From the NCBI GenBank assembly GCA_026645575.1, contig JAPKMW010000008.1:133680-197679 (forward strand): a stretch of DNA of 64,000 nt, written 5' to 3'. A program made the position numbers and the translations under genes. How positions within the stretch are numbered: the stretch's first letter is position 1; each line of letters starts with the position of its first letter. The stretch is from Caldilineaceae bacterium (GTDB lineage Bacteria > Chloroflexota > Anaerolineae > Caldilineales > Caldilineaceae). Positions 1-8,829 of this stretch are shown here, piece after piece. The notes beneath the pieces were generated by a model, which worked only from the letters and a program-made list of their open reading frames with translations, made no database searches and was not told the DNA's origin.

Positions 1-576
1 CAACATTCGCGCGAGACAGTCTATGCTTCCCATGCCTGGCATCCCGCCTTCTTACTAGGGCAGATGACCTGCGCCTGGGAGATTTGGGAACAGTTGGGGC
101 GCCAGGTTCCCGATTGGCTCATCTCGCCCGCTGGGAATGGCGGTCTCTTGTTGGGGATCTGCCGCGGCTTCCAACACCTGATCGCCTCCGGCATCACCAA
201 CCGGATGCCGCGCATTGTGGCTGTCCAGGCTGAACCCTATACCCCGATCTATGATGCCTTCCACAATCAGATGGATACGATTGAAAGGCAGCCGCGCATT
301 GAACGAATTAACGCCGATGGCATTGCTATTAGCTACCCCGTGCGCGGCAACGCCCTGGTGGAGGCGATCCGCCAATCCAAAGGCACCGTTGTCGCCGTCA
401 GTGATGAAGATGTGATGACTGTCCATCACCGCCTGGCTGAACAAGGAGTCTTTGTCGAGCCGACCAGCGCGACCGTGGCGCTGGCCCTGCAACATCTGGC
501 CGGTGAATTTGGTCCTAACGACAAAGTGGTGGGCATTCTCACGGGTCACGGCCTGAAGAACCCACCGAAAGTGTAG
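1..576 (+). CDS. thrC: Threonine synthase, C-terminal part (5' end outside window)
   Basis: The frame is open from base 1, so this is the last 191 codons of a longer gene. The visible part has the PLP phosphate-binding stretch [11 protein letters not shown], followed by [11 protein letters not shown] and a C-terminal TGHGLKNP, which are typical of threonine synthase (O-phosphohomoserine to threonine, PLP-dependent, cytosolic). The PLP lysine would lie upstream of the window, so catalytic completeness cannot be judged. A related fold-type II PLP enzyme is the alternative. It ends convergently with argJ, separated by a tandem-word hairpin. Confidence 0.85.
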   Translation, partial: QHSRETVYASHAWHPAFLLGQMTCAWEIWEQLGRQVPDWLISPAGNGGLLLGICRGFQHLIASGITNRMPRIVAVQAEPYTPIYDAFHNQMDTIERQPRIERINADGIAISYPVRGNALVEAIRQSKGTVVAVSDEDVMTVHHRLAEQGVFVEPTSATVALALQHLAGEFGPNDKVVGILTGHGLKNPPKV

Positions 577-578
577 AG

Positions 579-645
579 GTAGACAGAAGACAGGAGACAG
601 GAGACATAAATCGTCGATTTTTCGTGTCTCCTGTCTCGTGTTTCC
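579..645. repeat. Tandem-word hairpin between thrC and argJ
   Basis: The words AGACAGG and GAGACA are repeated on the left (agacaggagacaggagaca) and appear as the complement (tgtctcctgtctc) on the right, around a short AT-rich centre with a T run. It can fold on either strand and lies between convergent genes, so it probably acts as a bidirectional terminator. Confidence 0.6.
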
Positions 646-654
646 GGTTTTGCC

Positions 655-1881
655 TCACGAACGATAATCACCGTTGATACTTACATACTCATGGCTCAGA
701 TCACACGTCCAGACGGTGGCGCTGCCGTTGCCGAGGCCCAGTTCGACGCGCACATCCAGTTCCGCTTGGGCAAAGCGAGCGGCGGCGTCGGCTTCCTGGT
801 AACGAAGGGGGGTGCCGGCGGCGACCAGTTGTAACTCTGGTAGCCGTTCACCCCTGGTGGCGCCGCCGGTGACAAAAAGCGAACAGTTAGCCGGCTCGAC
901 GGCAATGCCGGCGCGACCAATGGCGGCCAGAATGCGTCCCCAGTTGGCGTCACTGCCGAAAAAGGCGGTTTTCACCAGGGGGCTGGTGGCGACAGTGTTG
1001 GCGCCGGCGTGCGCTTCGGCATCGCTGACGGCGCCGTTGACTTGGATTGTGACAAATTTGGTCACGCCTTCACCATCGCGCACCACCGCTTGCGCTAGGT
1101 CGATGCAAATGGTCGTCAGGGCGTCAACAAAGGCGCTGTAATCGGGGCTGCCGGCGCTGGTAATTTCGGCATTGTCCGCAAAGCCATTGGCGAGTAGAAT
1201 CACGGTGTCATTGGTGCTGGTGTCGCCATCAATGCTGATGCAGTTGAAGCTTTTGCCCACCGCCGCGCTCAACGCTTGTTGGAGCAAGGGCTGGGCAATG
1301 TGGGCATCGGTGGCAATAGTGCTAAGCATGGTCGCCATGTTGGGGTGAATCATGCCGGCGCCTTTGGAGATGCCGGTGAAGCGCACGTTCTTCCCACCGA
1401 TGGTGGCCGTATGGGTGAAAAGTTTGGGCCGCGTGTCGGTGGTCATGATGGCACGCGCTGCATCCTCCCAACCATCGGGGCGTAGCGCCTCGGCCACTTT
1501 GGGCGCGCCAGCCAATAATTTTTCCATTGGCAATTGCACGCCAATGACGCCGGTACTCATCACCAAGACTGAATTTTCACTAGCGCCCAGCGCACTTGCC
1601 ACCGCCTCGGCGGTACGCTTTGTGTTGGCTGCCCCTTCCACGCCGGTGCAAGCATTGGCGCAACCACTATTGATGATCACCGCATGAATCCCCTCCGGGT
1701 TGAGGTTCAGCACCTGCTGATCGTAGGTCACTGGCGCTGCCGGAAACTTGTTGGTGGTAAAGGTCGCCGCCGCTCGGCAAGGCGTCCGGCTGGCAATTAA
1801 CGTCAAATCGGGCGCCCCCGATTTCTTGATCCCCGCGGCAATGCCCGCCGCATCAAAGCCGGGGACTGTGTAGATTGACAT
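655..1881 (-). CDS. argJ: Bifunctional ornithine/glutamate N-acetyltransferase ArgJ
   Basis: A 408-residue protein of normal ArgJ length. ArgJ recycles the acetyl group from N-acetylornithine to glutamate, and in bifunctional forms also uses acetyl-CoA, in arginine synthesis. The self-cleavage site is visible in KGAGMIHPNMATMLS, where the precursor is cut before the Thr of MAT to give alpha and beta chains and free the nucleophile. The N-terminal SRTPCRAAATFTTNKFPAAP is typical. AGGAGG lies five bases before the ATG. Its neighbour argG is transcribed in the same direction, so they may be co-regulated, but a tandem repeat of about 150 bp separates them. Whether the enzyme is mono- or bifunctional cannot be told from sequence. 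Confidence 0.95.
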   Translation of the reverse strand: MSIYTVPGFDAAGIAAGIKKSGAPDLTLIASRTPCRAAATFTTNKFPAAPVTYDQQVLNLNPEGIHAVIINSGCANACTGVEGAANTKRTAEAVASALGASENSVLVMSTGVIGVQLPMEKLLAGAPKVAEALRPDGWEDAARAIMTTDTRPKLFTHTATIGGKNVRFTGISKGAGMIHPNMATMLSTIATDAHIAQPLLQQALSAAVGKSFNCISIDGDTSTNDTVILLANGFADNAEITSAGSPDYSAFVDALTTICIDLAQAVVRDGEGVTKFVTIQVNGAVSDAEAHAGANTVATSPLVKTAFFGSDANWGRILAAIGRAGIAVEPANCSLFVTGGATRGERLPELQLVAAGTPLRYQEADAAARFAQAELDVRVELGLGNGSATVWTCDLSHEYVSINGDYRS

Positions 1882-1904
1882 GGGTTCCTCCTTGTTGTTG
1901 GATA

Positions 1905-2056
1905 GGTAGACAGGTAGACAGGTAGACAGGTAGACAGGTAGACAGGTAGACAGGTAGACAGGGAGACAGGTAGACAGGTAGACAGGTAGACAGGTATTGT
2001 GGGTGCAGACCTATTTACCTGTGTACCTGTTTCCCTGTCTACCTGTCTCCCTACTT
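1905..2056. repeat. GGTAGACA octamer tandem array with inverted copy
   Basis: About eleven head-to-tail copies of GGTAGACA (one variant GGGAGACA) run from about 1905 to 1995. After a short spacer, the complementary words TACCTGTGTACC and CTGTCTACCTGTCTCCC follow up to the argG stop codon. The two halves can form a long hairpin between argG and argJ. There are no spacers, so it is not a CRISPR array. Copy number could vary by slippage. Confidence 0.75.
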
Positions 2057-3268
2057 CCCCTGCATATTCTTCAACGCTTCCACCTTCAGCGGCAGGCCGA
2101 AGAGGCGGATGAAGCCGCCGGCGTCGGCGTGATCATAGTCGCTGCTTTCCTCAAAGGTGACATAATCGACGCTGTAGAGGCTGTGGGGGCTTTGGCGACC
2201 GGCGAGGATGATGTTGCCTTTGTAGAGTTTGAAGCGCACCGTGCCGCTGACATTCTGCTCCGTCTCGTTGACAAAGGCGGTGATAGCGCGGCGCAAGGGG
2301 GTGAACCAGTGGCCGTTGTAGACCAATTCGGCAAAGCGCAGACCCACCTGTTGCTTGTAGTGGAGCGTGTCGCGGTCGAGACAGAGTTGTTCCAGGGCGG
2401 CATGGGCTTTGTAGAGGATGGTGCCGCCGGGGGTTTCGTAGACGCCGCGGCTCTTCATGCCGACCAGGCGGTTTTCCACAATGTCGACGCGGCCAATGCC
2501 ATGTTTGGCGCCCAGTTCGTTGAGGCGCAGCACCAGATCGACCGGTCCCATTGCTTCCCCGTTGAGCCGGGTGGGGAAGCCCTTGTCGAATTCTAACTCA
2601 ATATACTCGGCTTCATTGGGCGCATCTTCCGGCGCAATCGTCCATTCAAACATGTCGGCGGGCGGCTCGTTCCACGGATCTTCCAGCGGACCGCCTTCGT
2701 TGCTCAAGTGCCAGAGATTCTTGTCCTGGCTGTAAATGCGCGCCATCGTCGCCTTGACCGGCACATTGTACTCGGCGGCATAGTCGAGCGCATCTTTGCG
2801 GCCACGGATATTCCATTCGCGCCAGGGGGCGATAATGCGCAACTTCGGGTTGAGCGCCATCACCGTCAGTTCAAAGCGCACCTGATCGTTGCCTTTGCCG
2901 GTGGCGCCGTGGGCGACGGCATCGGCCCCTTCCAGCTCGGCAATGCGCACCATGTGCTTGGCGATGATAGGACGGGCAAAAGAGGTGCCAAGCAGATAGT
3001 CGCGCTCATAAATGGCGCCGGCCTGCATGGTCGGGAAGACATATTCGGTGAGGAATTCCTCACGCAGGTCTTCGACATAGCACTTGCTGGCGCCGGAGGC
3101 TATCGCCTTCTCTTCCAACCCAACCAATTCATCCGCCTGACCCAGGTTGGCGCAGAAGCAGACCACTTCGCAACCGTAGTTATTCTTCAGCCACGGCACA
3201 ATAATACTGGTATCCAGGCCGCCCGAATAGGCCAGCACCGCTTTTTTGACAGTCGGTCTTTGTTTCAT
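2051..3268 (-). CDS. argG: Argininosuccinate synthase
   Basis: A 405-residue ATP-dependent ligase joining citrulline and aspartate. The PP-loop ATP pyrophosphatase motif AYSGGLDTS is at residues 13-21. [26 protein letters not shown] and [13 protein letters not shown] are family signatures. The length is standard. Only a weak purine-rich stretch precedes the ATG. Upstream on the same strand lie a tandem-word hairpin and then a promoter-structured RNA-terminator unit that could control it by attenuation. Confidence 0.97.
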   Translation of the reverse strand: MKQRPTVKKAVLAYSGGLDTSIIVPWLKNNYGCEVVCFCANLGQADELVGLEEKAIASGASKCYVEDLREEFLTEYVFPTMQAGAIYERDYLLGTSFARPIIAKHMVRIAELEGADAVAHGATGKGNDQVRFELTVMALNPKLRIIAPWREWNIRGRKDALDYAAEYNVPVKATMARIYSQDKNLWHLSNEGGPLEDPWNEPPADMFEWTIAPEDAPNEAEYIELEFDKGFPTRLNGEAMGPVDLVLRLNELGAKHGIGRVDIVENRLVGMKSRGVYETPGGTILYKAHAALEQLCLDRDTLHYKQQVGLRFAELVYNGHWFTPLRRAITAFVNETEQNVSGTVRFKLYKGNIILAGRQSPHSLYSVDYVTFEESSDYDHADAGGFIRLFGLPLKVEALKNMQGK

Positions 3269-3298
3269 AGTAATAATCTTTCTTTTTCAATAGAAGCA

Positions 3299-3383
3299 CA
3301 AATGATAAAGAGATTGAGAGATAAAGAGATTGAGAGATTGGTTCGTGCAATCTCTTTATCTCTCAATCTCTTTATCTCTGGCA
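3299..3383. repeat. Tandem-word palindrome (GAGATAAAGAGATTGA type)
   Basis: The left half repeats gagattgagagataaa; the right half carries the complement tctctttatctctcaatc, giving a long hairpin between argG and its putative leader RNA. The same word family recurs at 37412-37482 and 41421-41473, each time beside an unrelated gene. Confidence 0.7.
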
Positions 3384-3395
3384 TGTAATGCCCAA

Positions 3396-3430
3396 CAAAA
3401 AACGCCACCCGGTCTCACCGGTGTGGCGTT
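3396..3430 (-). terminator. Rho-independent terminator upstream of argG
   Basis: On the minus strand, AACGCCAC plus CCGG pairs with CCGG plus GTGGCGTT around a five-base loop (one bulged base), followed directly by six T residues. This is the strongest intrinsic terminator in the first 10 kb. It lies about 130 bases before argG, so it either ends a small RNA or acts as an attenuator. Confidence 0.75.
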
Positions 3431-3615
3431 GTGGAAGCAATGGCGCACAGCTACAATCTAATATGGGCAATACAAAAGTAAGCATTCCCTCTTAGGTGGA
3501 ACTGGGGCCGCTTCCGGCGGGCAGTTTCCTCAAGCGTAGCATAGCCATCACAGCCGTTTTCCTCTACTTTGCAATGATGATAAACAATCGGGATCGGTTG
3601 CTGTTGTCAAACGAT
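3431..3615 (-). ncRNA. Structured RNA, candidate argG leader or sRNA
   Basis: Read on the minus strand, this interval folds into a closed multibranch structure. A closing stem pairs TGATGGC and GCTAC (near 3552-3536) with GTAGC and GCCATTG (near 3452-3437). One inner arm is a long hairpin built from CTTGAGGAAACTG and CAGTTCCACCTAAG with an inner CCGC-CGGAA-GCGG. A second is GGGAATGC paired with GTATTGCCC. A good promoter lies just upstream and an intrinsic terminator just downstream, giving a transcript of about 210-220 nt. I do not recognise the family; T-box, SAM, TPP, lysine and glycine motifs are absent. Confidence 0.45.
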
Positions 3616-3650
3616 GTCAGTAGCATACATCACATTGGGACGGCTGTCAA
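3605..3650 (-). promoter_or_regulatory. Sigma-70-like promoter for the structured RNA
   Basis: On the minus strand, TTGACA (3645-3650) is followed after exactly 17 bases by TATGCT (3622-3627). The -35 is perfect and the -10 matches four of six positions. Initiation would fall near 3615. A second TTGACA lies at 3605-3610 but has no good -10. The gap 3431-3742 otherwise holds no gene. Confidence 0.65.
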
Positions 3651-3742
3651 ACTATGTTGAATATACATTAGAAGTTGGTGTAGAGCGTAGGAAGTAGGAG
3701 GCTTGGCTACTGCCTACTTCTTACGCTCTGCACCAACTGCAC

Positions 3743-5662
3743 TTACCGTTTGACGACTAGCGGCATAAAGAGTCGTTTGAGTGGCTCTTTGCCCGGATCG
3801 GCGCCGGTGGGCAGGGGGCTGACGCGGGCCGTGTCCTGATCGGTGGGGTTGGGCAGGCCAGGAAGGTCACGCCCTTGATCATCGGTGGGGTTCGCTTCGA
3901 CAGCGGCGGTGTTGATCCGTTCGCCGCCACTGCCCGGAATCGTCGATTGATAGTAGTAAAGCAGGCGGGCGCCAGGGGCTAAGGGCGTTGTTCCACTAAT
4001 CAAGGTGAGATTACCCAGATCAATCCCCAGGATCGTATCGGTAAAGACCAAGCTGTTCAGATAGGTTTCACCGGTGTTGGTGATTTCAAAGCAGTAGGTG
4101 ACCGGCGCGTTTGCTTGATCAGAAACCGCTTCGATGCCGGGGCAGCTCGCGCCGCCGTTATGCCCTTTATAGACCGTCTTTTCCAAATTGATGCCGGCGG
4201 TCGGCGGGTTGCAGTAATGGCTCGGATCAGCGTCGGTGGCGCCGGGGACGGTGACGCGACCCAGATTGAAATAGGTGGGTTGAGTGCCCGGAACCTGTCT
4301 GTCATTCGGATTGCACCCATCCACCACAACCGTGCCGGGCGTTGGCGCATCCAGATTTTGGACAACGCCGGTTGCTATGTAAGTCCACGATTCTCTGGGC
4401 GAGAGTAGCCCGTCGCTATTGTCATCACTGGTCGTCACCAGTACCGGCACGACGCCCGGCTGGCTATCGGTGACGACAACCGTGGCCTGGGCAAAGGTGA
4501 TGTTGCCGGTGTTGGTCACAACATATGTCCAGGTGACAACGGCGCCCGGTTGCAACTGCGGCACATCGCGATTATTAGGATTATCAGCGTCAAAGCCATT
4601 GGTATACTTCTTGATCACAATACCGGGGGTCGGCACATTGCAATAGTGGCTTGGGTCGTCATCTTGCGCGCCGGGGACAGTGACAACGCCAATGTTGCGA
4701 TAAGTCTCGCGCATACCAGGCGCCGCCGATCCTCCAGGGTTACAGCCATCGATAATGGTGACGGGAACGGTTGGCGCTTCCAGATCTTGCACCACGCCGG
4801 TTGCCACAAAGATCCAGACTTCACTGGGGGAAAGTTGATTGTCGCCGCCGACATCGCTGTTCGTGTTAAGCGTCGGCGTGACACCCGGTTGACTATCGGT
4901 GACGAGGACACTGGCGCGGGGAATGGTAATTGTCCCCGTATTGGTGACGCGATAGGTCCAGGTGACAGTGGCGCCCGGTTGCAATTGAGGGACATCGGGG
5001 TCGTTGGGATTGTCAGCATCAAAGCCATTGGTGTACTTCTTGATTTCAATGGTTGGGATGGCATAGATATAGCGCACCTGTAAGTTTGCGTCGGCAAAAT
5101 GGTTTAGTTCTAAAATCATGTTACCTGCCCCACCACCAGTCCATGCCACCCGTGTATCAACTGGTAAGGCGACATTGCCAAAACCAACAAAAGGCGTCAA
5201 CGTGGCAGGCGTACTCCAACTGTTGCTATTCGCAATACCGGCGTTTACGGCCAGCGTCACCCCGGATGGTCCACCAAAGTCGATTGTTCCATCACTGGTT
5301 GCAAGTGCGACTGATTGTGAAATGACGATACCACCAGCCGACAAAGCCGTGCTGTCCGGCAATGTAATCTCTTGGGTTGCTTGTTCTTGGACAAGCACCA
5401 GCACTGCGTTACCCTGTCGATTTTCAACACCGACTGTACCACTCACCTGACCGGTTAAGGTCATCTCAACACTGGTCAAAATGCCAAGTGTTGGATTGAA
5501 TTGGGGCACATCCATAGTTTGTACCCAATCGGTGCGGGTAAAAGGGACGGTATCGGTAAAGACGATACTTTCTGCCCGGGCCGACCCGTACGACCAGAGG
5601 GTAAAGAAAAGAGCCAGATAACAGGCATTGCGCACCCAAGCGTGCGTGAGGGTGATGTGCAT
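3743..5662 (-). CDS. Secreted repeat protein with choice-of-anchor E-like and DUF11-like domains
   Basis: A 639-residue exported protein. AAAGGAG lies six bases before the ATG. Residues 1-30 form a signal peptide ending ARA. Residues 31-200 resemble the choice-of-anchor E domain (VFTDTVPFTRTDWVQ). Two near-identical repeats follow (about 203-345 and 347-488), each opening with (V/E)IKKYTNGFDADNPN and containing ATVTWTY-VTNTG and VTDSQPGV, as in DUF11/CARDB-like beta-sandwich repeats. A shorter third unit starts near 488. The C-terminus is RLFMPLVVKR, a tail shared in form with the protein at 43965. The role is unknown; cell-surface display or release is likely. Confidence 0.7.
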   Translation of the reverse strand: MHITLTHAWVRNACYLALFFTLWSYGSARAESIVFTDTVPFTRTDWVQTMDVPQFNPTLGILTSVEMTLTGQVSGTVGVENRQGNAVLVLVQEQATQEITLPDSTALSAGGIVISQSVALATSDGTIDFGGPSGVTLAVNAGIANSNSWSTPATLTPFVGFGNVALPVDTRVAWTGGGAGNMILELNHFADANLQVRYIYAIPTIEIKKYTNGFDADNPNDPDVPQLQPGATVTWTYRVTNTGTITIPRASVLVTDSQPGVTPTLNTNSDVGGDNQLSPSEVWIFVATGVVQDLEAPTVPVTIIDGCNPGGSAAPGMRETYRNIGVVTVPGAQDDDPSHYCNVPTPGIVIKKYTNGFDADNPNNRDVPQLQPGAVVTWTYVVTNTGNITFAQATVVVTDSQPGVVPVLVTTSDDNSDGLLSPRESWTYIATGVVQNLDAPTPGTVVVDGCNPNDRQVPGTQPTYFNLGRVTVPGATDADPSHYCNPPTAGINLEKTVYKGHNGGASCPGIEAVSDQANAPVTYCFEITNTGETYLNSLVFTDTILGIDLGNLTLISGTTPLAPGARLLYYYQSTIPGSGGERINTAAVEANPTDDQGRDLPGLPNPTDQDTARVSPLPTGADPGKEPLKRLFMPLVVKR

Positions 5663-5849
5663 TGAAATCTCCTTTGTCAGTGAGGTGTTTATGGGTTTGG
5701 GACATGGTTGACCGCCCAGTGTGCTGTCGCACCCGGTTCGGTTACTACGACAAATGATGGAAAATTACCAAAGCATTGTTCGTATCAACAATGACGAAAA
5801 AGGAGAGAAGAGGTTACGGTTGGTTTAAGGAAAAGTAATTTCAATGGAT

Positions 5850-5986
5850 GGTAGGTATTGGGTATTAGATATTCGATATTGAAGATTGCGATGCTGCTCA
5901 ATGTCTCACCCACTACCCAATATCACACTACCCAATATCACACTACCCAATATCACACTACCCAATATCACACTACCCAATATCTA
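5850..5986. repeat. Tandem-word palindrome CACTACCCAATAT
   Basis: Five direct copies of cactacccaatat lie at 5916-5985, touching the stop codon of the aminotransferase gene. The complementary words attgggtattagatatt lie at 5853-5880. The arms can pair, giving a hairpin at the 3' end of the glycan operon. Copies are contiguous, so this is not a CRISPR array. Confidence 0.7.
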
Positions 5987-7234
5987 CAACGCCGGACACG
6001 CTTCACGAATCACGGCTGTGATATACTCAATTTCAGCCAAGGTCAAAGAGGTGGCCGAGGGGAGGTAGAAGCCATTGCGACAGAGTTGTTCAGCGACGGG
6101 ATAGCGTTCACCCTTGTAGCTTTGCCAGTAGATCGGCTGGCAGTGCATCGGGATGAAGAAGGTGCGCGTCTCAATGCCATTGTCGGCCAGCACTTTGCGT
6201 AGTTGATCACGGTTCATGCCGTAGGCGGCTTCGTCGACCAAAATGCCGTACATCCAGTAAACATTTTTGGCCCAACTCGCCTCGGCGGGCGTGCGAATGC
6301 CGGGAATGTCTTGGAGACGAGCGTTATAGGCCAGCGCATTTTGGCGCCGTTTCTCGATAAAGCTGTCCAATTGCTCGACCTGGGCCAGGCCCACGGCGGC
6401 TTGCAGGTTGGTCATGCGGTAGTTGAAACCGACAAACTTGTGCCAGAAATGGCGCTCGCTGCTAAAGGCGTGGTCGCGCAGATTCCAGGCCAGTTTGGCG
6501 ATCTCGCGATTGTTGGTCGTCACCATGCCACCCTCACCGGTGGTGATGATCTTGTTACCATAGAAGCTAAAACCGGCGGCATCCCCCAACCCGCCGGTGC
6601 GCCGTCCTTTGTATTCCGCACCATGCGCCTCGGCGGCATCTTCGATCACCATGATGCCGTGGCGTTGGGCCAGTGCCATCAAGCCATCCATGTCGGTCGG
6701 GTGGCCGTAGATGTGAACCGGCACAATCGCTTTGGTGCGTGGGGTGATCTTGGCCGCAATCTGATCGAGATCCATCTGCCAGTAGGTCGGCTCCATATCG
6801 ACCAACACCGGCTTTGCGCCACAATAGGTGACGGCATTGGCCGTGGCGATCATGGTAAAGGTGGGGATGATTACCTCGTCGCCTGCTTCCAGCCCCAGCG
6901 TCGCCATCGCCAGGTGCATGGCCACAGTGCCATTGGCGCAAGCAATGCCATAGCGCACGCCACAGGCCGCGGCAAATTTTGCTTCAAATTCGCGAATAAA
7001 ACTGCCAGCGGAGGAGATCCAATTAGTCTCTACTGCCTGTTGTACATATTTGAGTTCGTTCCCCGTCAACGTCGGTTCACAGACCGGGATGATCGCACGA
7101 CGGGTTGATTGATCGGTGTGTTCATCAAAATCAGGAATGGGCCGATAGCGGACTTTGACCTCCGGGTCTGCCGCGGGAATGACGGCGGCCAGATCGCCCA
7201 TTTCTGCGAGTGTAAGTTCTGCCGGTTGCAGCAT
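5984..7234 (-). CDS. DegT/DnrJ/EryC1-type sugar aminotransferase (perosamine synthase-like)
   Basis: A PLP enzyme that would convert a nucleotide-linked keto sugar to an amino sugar for surface glycans. Visible features: GTVAMHLAMATLGLEAGDEVIIP, VHIYGHPTDMD, EDAAEAHGA, the PLP lysine in SFYGNKIITTGEGGM, and HKFVGFNYRMTNLQAA, the last most like GDP-perosamine synthases. The substrate cannot be fixed from sequence. The start at 7234 is preferred because AAAGGA precedes it; an in-frame ATG at 7249 directly follows the upstream stop codon. It is the last gene of a four-gene minus-strand operon. Confidence 0.85.
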   Translation of the reverse strand: MLQPAELTLAEMGDLAAVIPAADPEVKVRYRPIPDFDEHTDQSTRRAIIPVCEPTLTGNELKYVQQAVETNWISSAGSFIREFEAKFAAACGVRYGIACANGTVAMHLAMATLGLEAGDEVIIPTFTMIATANAVTYCGAKPVLVDMEPTYWQMDLDQIAAKITPRTKAIVPVHIYGHPTDMDGLMALAQRHGIMVIEDAAEAHGAEYKGRRTGGLGDAAGFSFYGNKIITTGEGGMVTTNNREIAKLAWNLRDHAFSSERHFWHKFVGFNYRMTNLQAAVGLAQVEQLDSFIEKRRQNALAYNARLQDIPGIRTPAEASWAKNVYWMYGILVDEAAYGMNRDQLRKVLADNGIETRTFFIPMHCQPIYWQSYKGERYPVAEQLCRNGFYLPSATSLTLAEIEYITAVIREACPAL

Positions 7235-7249
7235 GTCGAATCCTTTCAT

Positions 7250-8032
7250 TTAGACAGCGCGATAGTGACGCCAGGTGGTTCCGACGTACTTGCGCCCCTT
7301 AATCAAATAGTCCCAAAGGTTGATGCCCGTTTTACTCTCACCGGTTGTACGAGGGACACAAATGTACGGGACTTCGTGTAGCTTATAACCTGCCTTGTTT
7401 ACACGCGCCAGCAGGTCAATACAATACTCGCCATAATCCCCTTGGAGACGGATCGTTTGCAACACTTCCGCCCGGACGGCGATAAATCCGCTGGTGTAAT
7501 CATGCACCTGATTGCCCAGCAACAGAATCGCAAAATGGTTGATGATCCAACTGAGTGTGCGCGCCATTGCGCCATGTGCCACATCAGCCCCACCGGCAAT
7601 CCAGCGCGAGCCAACCGCTAGATCGGCGCCATCCAGCACAGCCCGCACCAACTTGGGTACATCAGCGGGCGGCATGGAGAGATCACAGTCCATCCAGGTG
7701 ACAATGGCGGCTTTGTGGGTCTGGATCGCCTCGTCGATGCCGCGCTGGATGGCCGAAGTCAACCCCTTTTCCCCCACTCGCCGCAGGAGAACAACCCGGC
7801 GCGCCGGGTCGGCTGGCCGTTGGGCAATGAACTTTTCCACTACTGCGCTGGTGCCATCGGGCGAATTGTCATCGACCACCAACACCAGATGGGGTGTGAT
7901 GGCGCTGGCGAGAATGCCCTCAATCAAGGGGCAGATATTGTCAGCTTCATTGTAGGTTGGCAGCACGGTGCAGACGAGCGTTGACTGCGCCGGTAGCGTT
8001 CGCTGGGTTTGTGTGGTTGGCGACGGTGTCAT
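7250..8032 (-). CDS. Family 2 glycosyltransferase, dolichyl/polyprenyl-phosphate mannose synthase-like
   Basis: A 260-residue GT-A enzyme. VLPTYNEADNICPLIEGIL, VVDDNSPDGT, KGLTSAIQRGIDEA and WMDCDLSMPP are hallmarks of polyprenol-phosphate hexose synthases (Dpm1 type); the DCD pair binds metal and nucleotide sugar. No long C-terminal membrane part is present, unlike GtrB-type enzymes. It would make a lipid-linked sugar donor for the membrane glycosyltransferase in the same operon. Its start overlaps the methyltransferase stop by four bases (ATGA), which suggests translational coupling. Confidence 0.88.
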   Translation of the reverse strand: MTPSPTTQTQRTLPAQSTLVCTVLPTYNEADNICPLIEGILASAITPHLVLVVDDNSPDGTSAVVEKFIAQRPADPARRVVLLRRVGEKGLTSAIQRGIDEAIQTHKAAIVTWMDCDLSMPPADVPKLVRAVLDGADLAVGSRWIAGGADVAHGAMARTLSWIINHFAILLLGNQVHDYTSGFIAVRAEVLQTIRLQGDYGEYCIDLLARVNKAGYKLHEVPYICVPRTTGESKTGINLWDYLIKGRKYVGTTWRHYRAV

Positions 8033-8829
8033 AGAGGCTTTCTCGCTAGGACATAGAGGCTAATGCCAAAGGGTAAATTAGTGAAATGAAGCAGGTTGGC
8101 TTCCCAGCGCAACAGGCGGGCGACCTGCTGATTCATCAAGGGGGAAATTTCATGGTTGCTATCAAACGGTAATAACTGCCAGCGCTGTAACAGGCGCTGG
8201 GCAATCACCGGCAGCGCCAGCAAGGTGTTGGCGTAGGTGACGCGCTCTACGCCAAAGCCGCCGGCCATGAGCGCATTCATCAACTCTCGCTGCGTGTAGC
8301 GCCGACCGGTGTTAAAGGCCACATCGTGTTCGCTCTCCAACCAGGGGTGGGCGCTGACGCGCAGCAGGAGCAGCCCGTCCGGTTGTAACAGCCGCCAGCT
8401 TTCGCGCACAGCCTGTTGCAAGTTGACCGCCCGTTGGTCAAATGAATCGAGGGCGACGATCAGACTGAAATGGTTGGCGACAAAGGGCAACTGTTGCAGA
8501 TCACCTTGCGTCAACTGCAACGTGACCGGTTGGTTGCCAGCATAACCCAAGGCAATGCTGCTGTAATCCAGCCCAAAACAACGCGCCCCACGGTGATACT
8601 CCTGGAGTTCGCGTAAAAAGACGCCGGCGCCGCAGCCCACTTCCAGCAATGGCCCCGCCGGCAAACGCGTTGCCCCCAAAAGCGCATGGGTGATGGCGCG
8701 CATTCCCTGACTCCAACCATGGTTTTGATCCATGGCATAGAGCAGCGGCAGCAGATTGTCGCTCTTCAAGGTGGCTATTGGTTGGTTGGCTGGGGGGCTA
8801 TCATGGTGGTGATTCCTACTCAATCTCAA
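8029..8829 (-). CDS. Class I SAM-dependent methyltransferase
   Basis: A 266-residue protein with a Rossmann SAM site, LLEVGCGAGVFL (around residues 61-72), acidic FGLDYS at the end of strand 2, and GDLQQLPF before motif IV. The substrate is unknown; within the glycan operon it may modify a sugar or lipid carrier. The ATG-less N-terminus uses TTG at 8829 or 8823 just after AGGAG, overlapping the upstream gene by 14 bases. A downstream ATG at 8733 is the alternative start but would lose about 30 residues. Confidence 0.8.
   Translation of the reverse strand: MRLSRNHHHDSPPANQPIATLKSDNLLPLLYAMDQNHGWSQGMRAITHALLGATRLPAGPLLEVGCGAGVFLRELQEYHRGARCFGLDYSSIALGYAGNQPVTLQLTQGDLQQLPFVANHFSLIVALDSFDQRAVNLQQAVRESWRLLQPDGLLLLRVSAHPWLESEHDVAFNTGRRYTQRELMNALMAGGFGVERVTYANTLLALPVIAQRLLQRWQLLPFDSNHEISPLMNQQVARLLRWEANLLHFTNLPFGISLYVLARKPL

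Noticed and set aside
1905..2000. CRISPR-like look of the GGTAGACA array, and of the array at 5916-5985
   Set aside because: Units are contiguous with no unique spacers, and no cas genes are present.
3396..3615. T-box, SAM, TPP, glycine or lysine riboswitch upstream of argG
   Set aside because: None of the conserved cores (for example AGGGTGGNACCGCG for T-box) is found on the argG strand; only a generic fold is supported.
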